Origin: Flavobacterium aquiphilum
GTDB lineage: Bacteria; Bacteroidota; Bacteroidia; Flavobacteriales; Flavobacteriaceae
Reading direction: 5' to 3'
Length of the DNA stretch: 64,000 nucleotides
Assembly: GCF_027111335.1 (NCBI RefSeq)
Contig: NZ_CP114288.1
Coordinates: 4,650,001 to 4,714,000 of the forward strand
This document shows, piece by piece, positions 8,405 to 14,778 of the stretch; positions within the stretch are counted from its first letter, which is position 1; each line of letters opens with the position of its first letter. The notes under the pieces are model-generated. The model worked only from the letters and a program-made list of their open reading frames with translations. It was not told the origin of the DNA and did not search any database. Made by a program: the position numbers and the translations under genes.

Positions 8405-9715
8405 TTATTTTTCTCTGATATAGATATCTATCGGCACTCCTGCGAAGTCCCAATTTTCCCTAATCTTATTTTCAAGATAACGCTTGTAAGGCTCTTTTAC
8501 ATATTGAGGCAAATTGGCAAAAAACACAAACTGAGGTGTTGGCGTTGGCAACTGCATACAATATTTGATTTTTACATACTTCCCTTTCATTGCCGGTGGC
8601 GGATAAGATTCAATCACTTTCAACATGAATTCGTTGAACTTTGAAGTAGGAATACGTCTCTGTCTGTTTTCAAACACTTGAACACTTGTTTCCAAAGCTT
8701 TCAACAAACGTTGTTTGGTCAATGCCGAAACAAAAAGAATAGGCACATCGGTAAATGGCATTAGTTCCTTTTTGATTCTATCCGCATAATCACGGGTTGA
8801 CATAGTATCTTTTTCGACCAAATCCCATTTGTTCACCAAAATCACAAGACCTTTGCGGTTTTTTTCGGCCAACCAAAAAATACTTTGGTCCTGACCTTCA
8901 AATCCGCGGGTTGCATCAATCACCAAGATACAGATATCGGCATGTTCAATCGCACGCACCGAACGCATCACCGAGTAAAATTCCAAATCTTCTTTTACTT
9001 TGGCTTTACGTCGGATTCCCGCTGTATCGACCAAGTTGAATTCGAAACCAAAACGGTCAAATTTAGTATCGATCGCATCACGGGTTGTCCCAGCAATATC
9101 GGTAACCATAAAACGATCTTTACCGATAAGCGCGTTTATAAAACTCGATTTTCCGGCGTTTGGTCGTCCTACCACCGCAAAACGAGGCAAAACTACTTCT
9201 TCCTTTACAGGCTCTGGTTTAACAGGAAAAGCATCGATCAAAGCGTCCAACAAATCTCCCGTTCCACTTCCTGAAATACTCGCAAAAGTAAAATACTCGC
9301 CCAATCCCAGGTTATAAAACTCCACGGCATCTTTCTCACGCATCGCATTGTCCACCTTATTCACGGCTAGTAAAACCGGTTTGGTCACTTTGCGTAATAA
9401 TTTGGCAACCGTTTCGTCCATTGGGGTAATCCCCTCTTCAACATCTACAACAAAAATGATAACATCAGCCTCATCGATGGCCAATTCTACCTGTTTACGG
9501 ATCTCTCCTTCAAAAACATCATCCGATCCGCGCACATATCCACCCGTATCAATCACAGAAAACTCTTTTCCGTTCCACTCGCTTTTACCATAGTTTCTAT
9601 CGCGGGTCACCCCAGACACTGAATCTACAATAGCTTCTCTTCTTTGTATCAGCCTATTAAAAAGGGTTGATTTCCCTACATTAGGTCTTCCTACTATCGC
9701 AACAATATTGTTCAT
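8405..9715 (-). CDS. der: Der (EngA), ribosome assembly GTPase
   Basis: 436 residues with two tandem GTPase domains: first P-loop GRPNVGKST near residue 9 with DTGG and NKVD, second GRPNAGKSS near residue 180 with DTAG and NKWD. A C-terminal KH-like domain follows ([11 protein letters not shown] at the end). Length and order are as in bacterial EngA/Der, which acts in 50S subunit maturation. A promoter element TACCTTTG on the - strand (9768-9775) lies 53 bases upstream. The other ribosome GTPase, era, is encoded 1.1 kb away on the same strand. Confidence 0.97.
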   Translation of the reverse strand: MNNIVAIVGRPNVGKSTLFNRLIQRREAIVDSVSGVTRDRNYGKSEWNGKEFSVIDTGGYVRGSDDVFEGEIRKQVELAIDEADVIIFVVDVEEGITPMDETVAKLLRKVTKPVLLAVNKVDNAMREKDAVEFYNLGLGEYFTFASISGSGTGDLLDALIDAFPVKPEPVKEEVVLPRFAVVGRPNAGKSSFINALIGKDRFMVTDIAGTTRDAIDTKFDRFGFEFNLVDTAGIRRKAKVKEDLEFYSVMRSVRAIEHADICILVIDATRGFEGQDQSIFWLAEKNRKGLVILVNKWDLVEKDTMSTRDYADRIKKELMPFTDVPILFVSALTKQRLLKALETSVQVFENRQRRIPTSKFNEFMLKVIESYPPPAMKGKYVKIKYCMQLPTPTPQFVFFANLPQYVKEPYKRYLENKIRENWDFAGVPIDIYIREK

Positions 9716-9767
9716 AATCTAAATTAGATATTAATTTTTCCGAACACTGCTTTCCAGTTTCGGCCTG

Positions 9768-9775
9768 CAAAGGTA
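9768..9775 (-). promoter_or_regulatory. -7 element of the der promoter
   Basis: On the - strand TACCTTTG matches TAnnTTTG. The identical octamer precedes era (11759-11766), so the two GTPase genes may share promoter strength. Confidence 0.6.
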
Positions 9776-9853
9776 GTGTATAAAAGCATGAATATCAATT
9801 TTTTTGGTATATTCGCCAGATTAGACTCCCTTAACCACTTCATTTATAATTTT

Positions 9854-10354
9854 ATGGATGCCAATAACGAGATCCGTTTGCGCTTGCGATTCTACAAAGA
9901 AGTCAACCAGGACATTGATTCACTGCGTCAAAAATTCATTCATTTCACCACCACGAATTCTCCGGATTTTATTCTGAAAATAAAAGAATACCACATTTGG
10001 ATCAACATAAAAGGCATCAAAAAAGCCTATTGGTCACCGCACCTTCATATCGAAATGCAGTCCAAAGGCGAAAACCAAACCCACATTCGCGGTTTATTTG
10101 GCCCCGACCCCGGTTTATGGACTTTTTTCATGTTTCTGCATTTCATGATCGCGGGAACATTCATCATTTTTTGTGGTATCGCTTACTCCGATTATGTCCT
10201 CAAAAGATCCACGGCGGGTGATTTTGTGGTGATGTCCCTCATGGTTTTCGCTTGGTTTCTGCTCTACGTCATAGCTAAACAAATCAGACACAACGGTGAA
10301 AAACAAATGAACGATATCGAAAAAGTGTTTTTGGAAATTATTTCTTCAGAGTAA
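9854..10354 (+). CDS. membrane protein of unknown function
   Basis: 166 residues from ATG 9854 (MDANNEIRLRLRFYKEV). An upstream ATG at 9776 is in frame but lies beside the der promoter, and a near -7 element (TATATTCG, 9808) lies between the two, so 9854 is preferred. The first ~100 residues are soluble (DIDSLRQKF, HLHIEMQSKGENQTHIRGLFGP), followed by two membrane segments (about WTFFMFLHFMIAGTFIIFCGIAY and FVVMSLMVFAWFLLYVIAK) and a charged tail. No family recognised. It sits divergently from der and convergently to era in a compact housekeeping block. Confidence 0.65.
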   Translation: MDANNEIRLRLRFYKEVNQDIDSLRQKFIHFTTTNSPDFILKIKEYHIWINIKGIKKAYWSPHLHIEMQSKGENQTHIRGLFGPDPGLWTFFMFLHFMIAGTFIIFCGIAYSDYVLKRSTAGDFVVMSLMVFAWFLLYVIAKQIRHNGEKQMNDIEKVFLEIISSE

Positions 10355-10412
10355 TTAGTCATTAGTACTTAGTGAATAGACTTTTGACAAAAGCTAAATC
10401 AAACAATCCCAA

Positions 10413-10563
10413 TGATAAGGAGCCAATCCAGCTCTACATTGCAACTCCTCGTTCAAAAAAGAGTTGTTCCAATGCACTTGCAGGAGCTTCCTCCGGTCGC
10501 TCAGCAACCACAGGAACAACAACCTTTTTTCACTGCGGGGTTTCCATTTCGATCTGGGCTAAA
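10413..10563 (-). ncRNA. structured intergenic RNA-like element on the - strand
   Basis: Read on the - strand it begins TTTAGCCCAGATCGAAATGG and ends GAGCTGGATTGGCTCC, resembling the ends of the element at 3011-3126. Its interior has a closing stem GTTGTTCC/GGAACAAC that encloses two small hairpins (GGTTGC-TGA-GCGACC and GGAG-GAAG-CTCC), giving a multibranched fold. Two overlapping + strand ORFs across it look spurious. It may be a larger member of the same dispersed family. The rest of 10355-10626 shows nothing clear. Confidence 0.4.
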
Positions 10564-10626
10564 AAAAATCAGCATTAGAATAAATTCCAACACTGATTTT
10601 TAAATTATTATTTTCATCCTGTACCT

Positions 10627-10847
10627 GTACGGACAGGTCGCGAACCGTAACACGAATTAACATCAAAGTACGGACAGGTCGCAAACCATAACACGAATTA
10701 ACATCAAAGTACGGACAGGTCGCAAACCATAACACGAATTAACATCAAAGTACGGACAGGTCACAAACCATAACACGAATTAACATCAAAGTACGGACAG
10801 GTCGCAAACCATAACACGAATTAACATCAAAGTACGGACAGGTCGCG
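10627..10847. repeat. 41-bp tandem repeat, 5 full copies plus a partial
   Basis: Copies begin at 10627, 10668, 10709, 10750 and 10791, with a partial copy at 10832. Each starts GTACGGACAGGTCG and ends CGAATTAACATCAAA. Copies 2, 3 and 5 are identical in what I can read, copy 1 differs at two positions and copy 4 at one (GTCACA). The partial copy runs into a 20-bp palindrome. Near identity points to recent expansion. Confidence 0.95.
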
Positions 10848-10855
10848 ACCTGTCC
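10836..10855. terminator. 20-bp palindrome abutting the era stop codon
   Basis: GGACAGGTCGCGACCTGTCC is a perfect palindrome, with GTA/TAC just outside it separated by one mismatch. It touches the era stop codon (10856-10858) and may serve as the era terminator, although no T-tract follows. It looks like an intergenic REP-type repeat whose left half seeded the 41-bp tandem array. Confidence 0.5.
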
Positions 10856-11737
10856 CTACGAATTATACCCAAAACGTTTCAGCATATTCGCGTTGCTTCT
10901 CCAGTTTTTGTTCACTTTCACATACAATTCAATATGGATTTGTTTGCCAAAGAATTTCTCCAAATCCACGCGAGCATCCATTCCTACTTTTTTCAGGGCG
11001 GCACCTTTGTGACCTATGATGATTCCTTTTTGGGTATCACGCTCCACCATAATTATCGAACGGATTCGGATGATATTTTCATCTTCGAAGAATTCTTCGG
11101 TTACGATTTCTACTGCGTAAGGAATCTCTTTACTGTAGTTCAATAATATTTTTTCACGGATGGTTTCGTTCACAAAAAAACGTTCCGGTTTGTCCGTCAA
11201 TTGGTCTTTTGGATAATAGGCTGGTGATTCCGGCAATAACGAAATGATTCTTTGAAACACTTCCGGCACGTTAAAATTCTGCAACGCCGATATCGGATAA
11301 ATCTCTGCATTTGGCACTTTCTCCGTCCAAAAAGCCACTTGAGCTTCCAACTGCTCTTGATTGGAATTATCAATTTTATTCAGCAACAGCAAAACAGGGA
11401 TTTTCGAATGGATGATTTTATTGAAAAAAGCCTCGTCTTTCAAATCTTGTTCACCAATTTCGACCATGTAAATCAAAACATCGGCATCCTCAAAAGCGGA
11501 TTTCACAAAATCCATCATTGCCTCCTGCATTTCATAAGCCGGTTTGATAATTCCGGGAGTATCCGACAGTACCATTTGAAAATCCTCCCCATTCACGATT
11601 CCAAGAATCCTGTGACGTGTTGTTTGTGCTTTTGACGTGATAATCGACAATCTTTCACCAACAAAAGCGTTCATTAGTGTTGATTTCCCAACGTTTGGAT
11701 TCCCTATGATGTTTACAAAACCTGCTTTATGTGACAT
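10856..11737 (-). CDS. era: Era, ribosome assembly GTPase
   Basis: 293 residues from Met at 11737 (MSHKAGFVNIIGNPN). The upstream in-frame ATG at 11761 lies inside the promoter, so it is not used. P-loop GNPNVGKST, switch region TTRHRILG, DTPG, NKID and SALQ are the GTPase motifs; the C-terminal KH domain has the Era signature ERDTQKGIIIGHKGAALKKVG. Era binds 16S rRNA in 30S assembly. A TACCTTTG element on the - strand (11759-11766) lies 21 bases before this start. The stop codon abuts the palindrome that ends the 41-bp repeat array. Confidence 0.97.
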   Translation of the reverse strand: MSHKAGFVNIIGNPNVGKSTLMNAFVGERLSIITSKAQTTRHRILGIVNGEDFQMVLSDTPGIIKPAYEMQEAMMDFVKSAFEDADVLIYMVEIGEQDLKDEAFFNKIIHSKIPVLLLLNKIDNSNQEQLEAQVAFWTEKVPNAEIYPISALQNFNVPEVFQRIISLLPESPAYYPKDQLTDKPERFFVNETIREKILLNYSKEIPYAVEIVTEEFFEDENIIRIRSIIMVERDTQKGIIIGHKGAALKKVGMDARVDLEKFFGKQIHIELYVKVNKNWRSNANMLKRFGYNS

Positions 11738-11758
11738 TCTTTCTAAAAATTTATTGCG

Positions 11759-11766
11759 CAAAGGTA
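11759..11766 (-). promoter_or_regulatory. -7 element of the era promoter
   Basis: On the - strand TACCTTTG matches TAnnTTTG; it overlaps the upstream ATG codon and so decides the era start at 11737. Confidence 0.65.
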
Positions 11767-11835
11767 GTTATATCAAGCCAATAGATAAAACAAAACTTTT
11801 TTTTTAATTTTTGTCGAAAGTGTTGTTTTTCGTCG

Positions 11836-11843
11836 TATATTTG
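11836..11843 (+). promoter_or_regulatory. -7 element of the tRNA-fMet promoter
   Basis: TATATTTG matches TAnnTTTG and lies 12 bases before the mature tRNA 5' end. A TTG at 11811-11813 lies 22 bases further upstream, slightly more than usual. Confidence 0.6.
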
Positions 11844-11855
11844 CACCCGAAACAT

Positions 11856-11928
11856 CGCGGGATAGAGCAGTAGGCAGCTCGTCGGGCTCATAACCCGAAG
11901 GTCACAGGTTCGAGTCCTGTTCCCGCTA
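11856..11928 (+). tRNA. initiator tRNA-fMet (CAT), copy 1
   Basis: 73 bases with a full cloverleaf: acceptor CGCGGGA/TCCCGCT, D-stem GAGC/GCTC, anticodon loop CTCATAA, T-arm ACAGGTTCGAGTCCTGT. Position 1 (C) cannot pair with position 72 (T), and three G:C pairs (GGG/CCC) sit next to the anticodon loop; both mark initiator tRNA. CCA is not encoded. Identical to copy 2 at 12071. Confidence 0.95.
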
Positions 11929-11963
11929 CTAAGGTAGCCTTATTGAGATTACAAAACGCACAT

Positions 11964-12036
11964 CGCGGGATAGAGCAGTAGGCAGCTCGTCGGGCTCATA
12001 TCCGCCACGGCGGACACAGACTCAAGTCCTGTGCTA
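11964..12036 (+). pseudogene. broken tRNA-fMet copy
   Basis: The first 37 bases are identical to the intact tRNA as far as CTCATA. There the 3' anticodon stem and variable loop (ACCCGAAGGT) are replaced by TCCGCCACGGCGGA, the T-arm is mutated (ACTCAAGT) and four bases of the 3' acceptor (TCCC) are missing. It cannot fold as a tRNA. It lies between two intact copies, and its spacers share ACGCACAT with theirs. Confidence 0.85.
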
Positions 12037-12070
12037 CTAATAAGAATCTCAATATAACATAAACGCACAT

Positions 12071-12143
12071 CGCGGGATAGAGCAGTAGGCAGCTCGTCGG
12101 GCTCATAACCCGAAGGTCACAGGTTCGAGTCCTGTTCCCGCTA
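12071..12143 (+). tRNA. initiator tRNA-fMet (CAT), copy 2
   Basis: Identical over all 73 bases to copy 1, with the same C1/T72 mismatch and GGG/CCC pairs in the anticodon stem. A terminator follows seven bases later, so copies 1 and 2 and the broken copy probably form one transcript. Confidence 0.95.
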
Positions 12144-12150
12144 CTAAGAA

Positions 12151-12178
12151 AGAGAACTAATTTAAGTTCTCTTTTTTT
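12151..12178 (+). terminator. terminator of the tRNA unit
   Basis: Stem AGAGAACT (12151-12158) and AGTTCTCT (12165-12172), loop AATTTA, followed by a T-run to 12178. Confidence 0.85.
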
Positions 12179-12235
12179 ATGCCCTAAAATTAGGGGTTGT
12201 AGTACTACATCTCAAAAAAGTTAGGGATTTATCAC

Positions 12236-12341
12236 AAATCTTATTCATAATTTGTAACTCGTCAGACTCATATCCGCCGCGGCGGACACAGGTTCGAGTC
12301 CTGTTCCCGCTACTAGAAAAGCTTCACATTGTGGAGCTTTT
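12236..12341 (+). pseudogene. GIY-YIG gene tail fused to tRNA-like 3' half (remnant)
   Basis: Bases 12236-12256 are identical to the last codons of the GIY-YIG gene at 12595-12615. They run straight into CTCGTC and a tRNA-fMet-like 3' half (12257-12315) in which TCCGCCGCGGCGGA replaces the 3' anticodon stem; the T-arm and acceptor end TTCCCGCTACTA match the intact tRNA. A hairpin with T-tract follows (AAAGCTTCACA near 12318 with TGTGGAGCTTT). This looks like what is left of an earlier copy of the downstream unit after loss of the coding part. Confidence 0.7.
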
Positions 12342-12361
12342 TTCATTTACAAGACTTTTTT

Positions 12362-12616
12362 ATGAATGAATTTGTTGTTTACATATTATATTCTGAAAAA
12401 TTTGATAAGAATTACACTGGCTTCACCTCCAATTTAATTGAACGGTTCAAATCTCACAATCATCTTGGCACCAAAGGACACACCTTAAAATTTAGACCAT
12501 GGAAAGTTATTCATGTTGAATTTTTCAATTCTAAATCAGAAGCAATGCGAAGAGAAAAATATTTAAAAACAGGTACAGGAAGAGAATTTATTAAAAATCT
12601 TATTCATAATTTGTAG
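12362..12616 (+). CDS. small GIY-YIG endonuclease family protein
   Basis: 84 residues from ATG 12362 (MNEFVVYILYSEK); the in-frame ATG at 12329 overlaps the preceding terminator and is less likely. The GIY-YIG core is visible: VYIL at the start, then NYTGFTSNLIERFKSHN with the catalytic-type Arg, and Glu in SKSEAMRREKYLK. These stand-alone domains resemble the UvrC N-terminal nuclease and homing-type nucleases; the cellular role is not established. The stop codon lies in TAGCTCGTCGG, the D-arm sequence of the neighbouring tRNA-fMet, so the gene ends inside tRNA-like DNA. Another gene tail of the same kind lies 360 bases upstream. Confidence 0.85.
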   Translation: MNEFVVYILYSEKFDKNYTGFTSNLIERFKSHNHLGTKGHTLKFRPWKVIHVEFFNSKSEAMRREKYLKTGTGREFIKNLIHNL

Positions 12617-12712
12617 CTCGTCGGATTCATATCCGCCGCGGCGGACACAAGTTCGAGTCTTCGACGCGGCGAACTACTAAGAAAAGCTTCAGAAAAATCT
12701 AGAGCTTTTTTT
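12614..12712 (+). repeat. tRNA-fMet-like 3' half with palindrome, after the GIY-YIG gene
   Basis: Begins in the GIY-YIG stop codon (AGCTCGTCGG), continues TTCATA, then the 14-bp palindrome TCCGCCGCGGCGGA (12632-12645), a T-arm-like ACAAGTTCGAGTCTT and a degenerate acceptor with CTACTA. A hairpin and T-run (AAAAGCT near 12682, AGAGCTTTTTTTT to 12712) act as terminator. Parallel in layout to 12236-12341. Confidence 0.75.
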
Positions 12713-12724
12713 TGTTTATAGACT

Positions 12725-12767
12725 ATCTAATTTAGATAGCGGGTGCGAAGTCGGGAGACATTCGCAC
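12725..12767. repeat. two short hairpins in the GIY-YIG/lipoprotein intergenic region
   Basis: TATCTAATTTAGATA near 12724-12738 is a small inverted repeat. Next GTGCGAAGTC (12743-12752) pairs with GACATTCGCAC (12757-12767) apart from one bulged A, loop GGGA. It could end transcription of the gene at 12817 or be a dispersed repeat; no T-tract follows. Confidence 0.4.
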
Positions 12768-12816
12768 AGCTTTTCAAAAGAAGACTTTGTAGAGCGAATA
12801 AAAGATTATTCTATGA

Positions 12817-14478
12817 TTATTTACTTCTCAAATTTTCAAAGTTAAACACTTGTCCATTGCTTGATTTTACAGATATATAATAATTCCCTAGAGGTAAATC
12901 AAGAGCAATCTCGTCTCTTTTTGGAACGGCAAGAATCGATTCAATAGGGATTAATAAATCTGCTTTTCTAGTTTTATTATATTCTTCCAACGAAAAAACT
13001 TCAACCAATAATTCTTCATTTTTAAAAAATCTAAATTTTTTGTTTTTCAAAAATACTTTTTTAAAAACCTCATTCGGATAAATCGATTTTAGATTTGCTT
13101 CAAGATTATTTATTAAAAAATAATCAGCACTTGATTTCATTAAAGTATCCTTTGCAAATACAGACCTAGGAAGCAACACCAATTTTTCGTTCGTTTTGGT
13201 TATAAGTGACTCCTGATTAATTGTAATTGGATCAATCTTAGAATATTCTTTTAAATAACTAGCCATAGCACGCCTTTCCCCTTCTTCTTCCAAATGACCA
13301 TGCCCCACATAAATAAAGATTTTTGCGTTCGGATCTTTCTCTATTATTTTCATGATATTCTTTGCCTGACCTGCTTCTCTATCTATATTTCGATCAGTAT
13401 TTTCATGACCTAAAATAGTAAATCCCATTGTATATGCTTTTCTAACAAAATGGCCAAAATAGGGATCTTTGATATAAAATCCATTTTTAGCATTTGGGAA
13501 TACGCCGATATTATCACCCTCATTTCCATTGAATGTTTCGAGTGAAACATATTTAAAATCATTTTGTTTTAAAACATCCAATAGCTGCATGGCAAACAAT
13601 CGATGCTTAGGATAATAATGACCTTCATTAAGAATAATTATCTTATTATTCTTTGCAAGTCGAGAAATTTCAGCAAAAACATTTTCATCCTTTTTAACTA
13701 TATCTTCAGATAAAGCATTTGCAACAGTTTTATCAAATCGATCTTGTTTATTTTCATAATCTCTTATTAGCGAATCATTCTCTTTGTTGTTACTCATAAA
13801 AGAATTTAAAGTATAGTATAAGGATTCTTTGAATTGAAGCTCTTTCGGATCTTTTATTGGAACCGACTTTAATTTATTCCTCCCCTTCAAATAATTTTTA
13901 TTTGGTTCAAACGTATAATAATTAAAGATTTTTATGTAAGACAGTTTATTCAAGTTCCTATCATCCAAATAAACTCTTTTTATATTATCCGAAATCATTT
14001 TTAAATTAGTTACTCCTTCTTTCAATTTATGCGTAATGCAGACAATTTTATTGGAACCTTTTTGTTTTTCAGACACAACAATCCCATTGATGCTATCATT
14101 CCTCATTAATTTCTCATGCGTAATTGTATCTGTAGTATTCCTTAAATTTTTAAAAAAATAAAACACTTCAAAATTTTGATCTGTTTTATAACTTAAAATC
14201 AAATCGTTTATGGAAACATCTTTATTAGCATTTAGTACTTTTTTCAATTTATTTTTTTCAATTTCAGAAACATCATTATAATAAGTTACATTCCCTAAAA
14301 TATCAACAGAAACATTTGCTAAATCATTGTAACACAAATCACCATAATTTCTTTGCTTAACGAAATAATTATGTTTACTAATATCCTGCCCAATTGCTTT
14401 ACATCCAAAAAAGATTAAAAAACAAGTTATGGCAAAATGCGATTTTATAAAATTAATTTTATTGTTATTCAAGATCAT
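12817..14478 (-). CDS. lipoprotein, possible ChaN/EreA-like fold
   Basis: 553 residues with a hydrophobic signal ending in FFGC (Cys26 or near), so probably a lipoprotein. The central part has IIILNEGHYYPKHRLFAMQL, YVSLETFNG and IFIYVGHGHLEEEGERRA: Glu-x-His and Gly-His-Gly-His motifs spaced as in the erythromycin esterase/ChaN/TraB-like superfamily. The resemblance is from motif spacing only. The N-terminal 200 and C-terminal 100 residues are not recognised. It is rich in Lys and Asn and more AT-rich than its neighbours, and it stands next to the tRNA/GIY-YIG region, which fits accessory DNA. No other gene shares its transcript. The 300 bases upstream hold only the next hairpin. Confidence 0.55.
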   Translation of the reverse strand: MILNNNKINFIKSHFAITCFLIFFGCKAIGQDISKHNYFVKQRNYGDLCYNDLANVSVDILGNVTYYNDVSEIEKNKLKKVLNANKDVSINDLILSYKTDQNFEVFYFFKNLRNTTDTITHEKLMRNDSINGIVVSEKQKGSNKIVCITHKLKEGVTNLKMISDNIKRVYLDDRNLNKLSYIKIFNYYTFEPNKNYLKGRNKLKSVPIKDPKELQFKESLYYTLNSFMSNNKENDSLIRDYENKQDRFDKTVANALSEDIVKKDENVFAEISRLAKNNKIIILNEGHYYPKHRLFAMQLLDVLKQNDFKYVSLETFNGNEGDNIGVFPNAKNGFYIKDPYFGHFVRKAYTMGFTILGHENTDRNIDREAGQAKNIMKIIEKDPNAKIFIYVGHGHLEEEGERRAMASYLKEYSKIDPITINQESLITKTNEKLVLLPRSVFAKDTLMKSSADYFLINNLEANLKSIYPNEVFKKVFLKNKKFRFFKNEELLVEVFSLEEYNKTRKADLLIPIESILAVPKRDEIALDLPLGNYYISVKSSNGQVFNFENLRSK

Positions 14479-14690
14479 TATGAGTCAATTTTAAATATAT
14501 TCTGAATTACTTTAAGTTGCATTTTTTTACACAGACTAATATATAACTATTTTCTTATAAAAATAATTAATTTAAGTGATTAAATTTTTACAAAATAGAT
14601 TTAAATTTAAATTAATTCAAAATCATTTGTAAATCATTATTTCCCTTTAAAAGATCAATAAAATAGCTTCAAAATATTCTATTAAGACAA

Positions 14691-14739
14691 ATAAGAAACA
14701 GCGCAATCCGAATGTCTTCCAGATTGCGCTGTTTCTTAT
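14691..14739. terminator. strong bidirectional hairpin after the GH51 gene
   Basis: An 18-bp perfect stem, 14691-14708 with 14722-14739 (core AACAGCGCAATC/GATTGCGCTGTT), loop of 13 bases. It lies 40 bases beyond the GH51 stop and closes the polysaccharide locus. Otherwise 14479-14778 is AT-rich without visible genes. Confidence 0.75.
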
Positions 14740-14778
14740 AAAAGTATTTTCCTTTACTCTTCTTGATTCAGACTTCTA

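Noticed and set aside
9776..9853. N-terminal extension of the membrane protein gene from ATG 9776
   Set aside because: It overlaps the der promoter region, and a promoter-like TATATTCG lies downstream of that ATG.
10372..10603. Two overlapping + strand ORFs (68 and 63 codons)
   Set aside because: They run across the structured - strand element, have no protein-like composition, and share the same bases in two frames.
10627..10847. Possible CRISPR array at the 41-bp repeat
   Set aside because: Units are contiguous with no unique spacers, and no cas genes are in the window.
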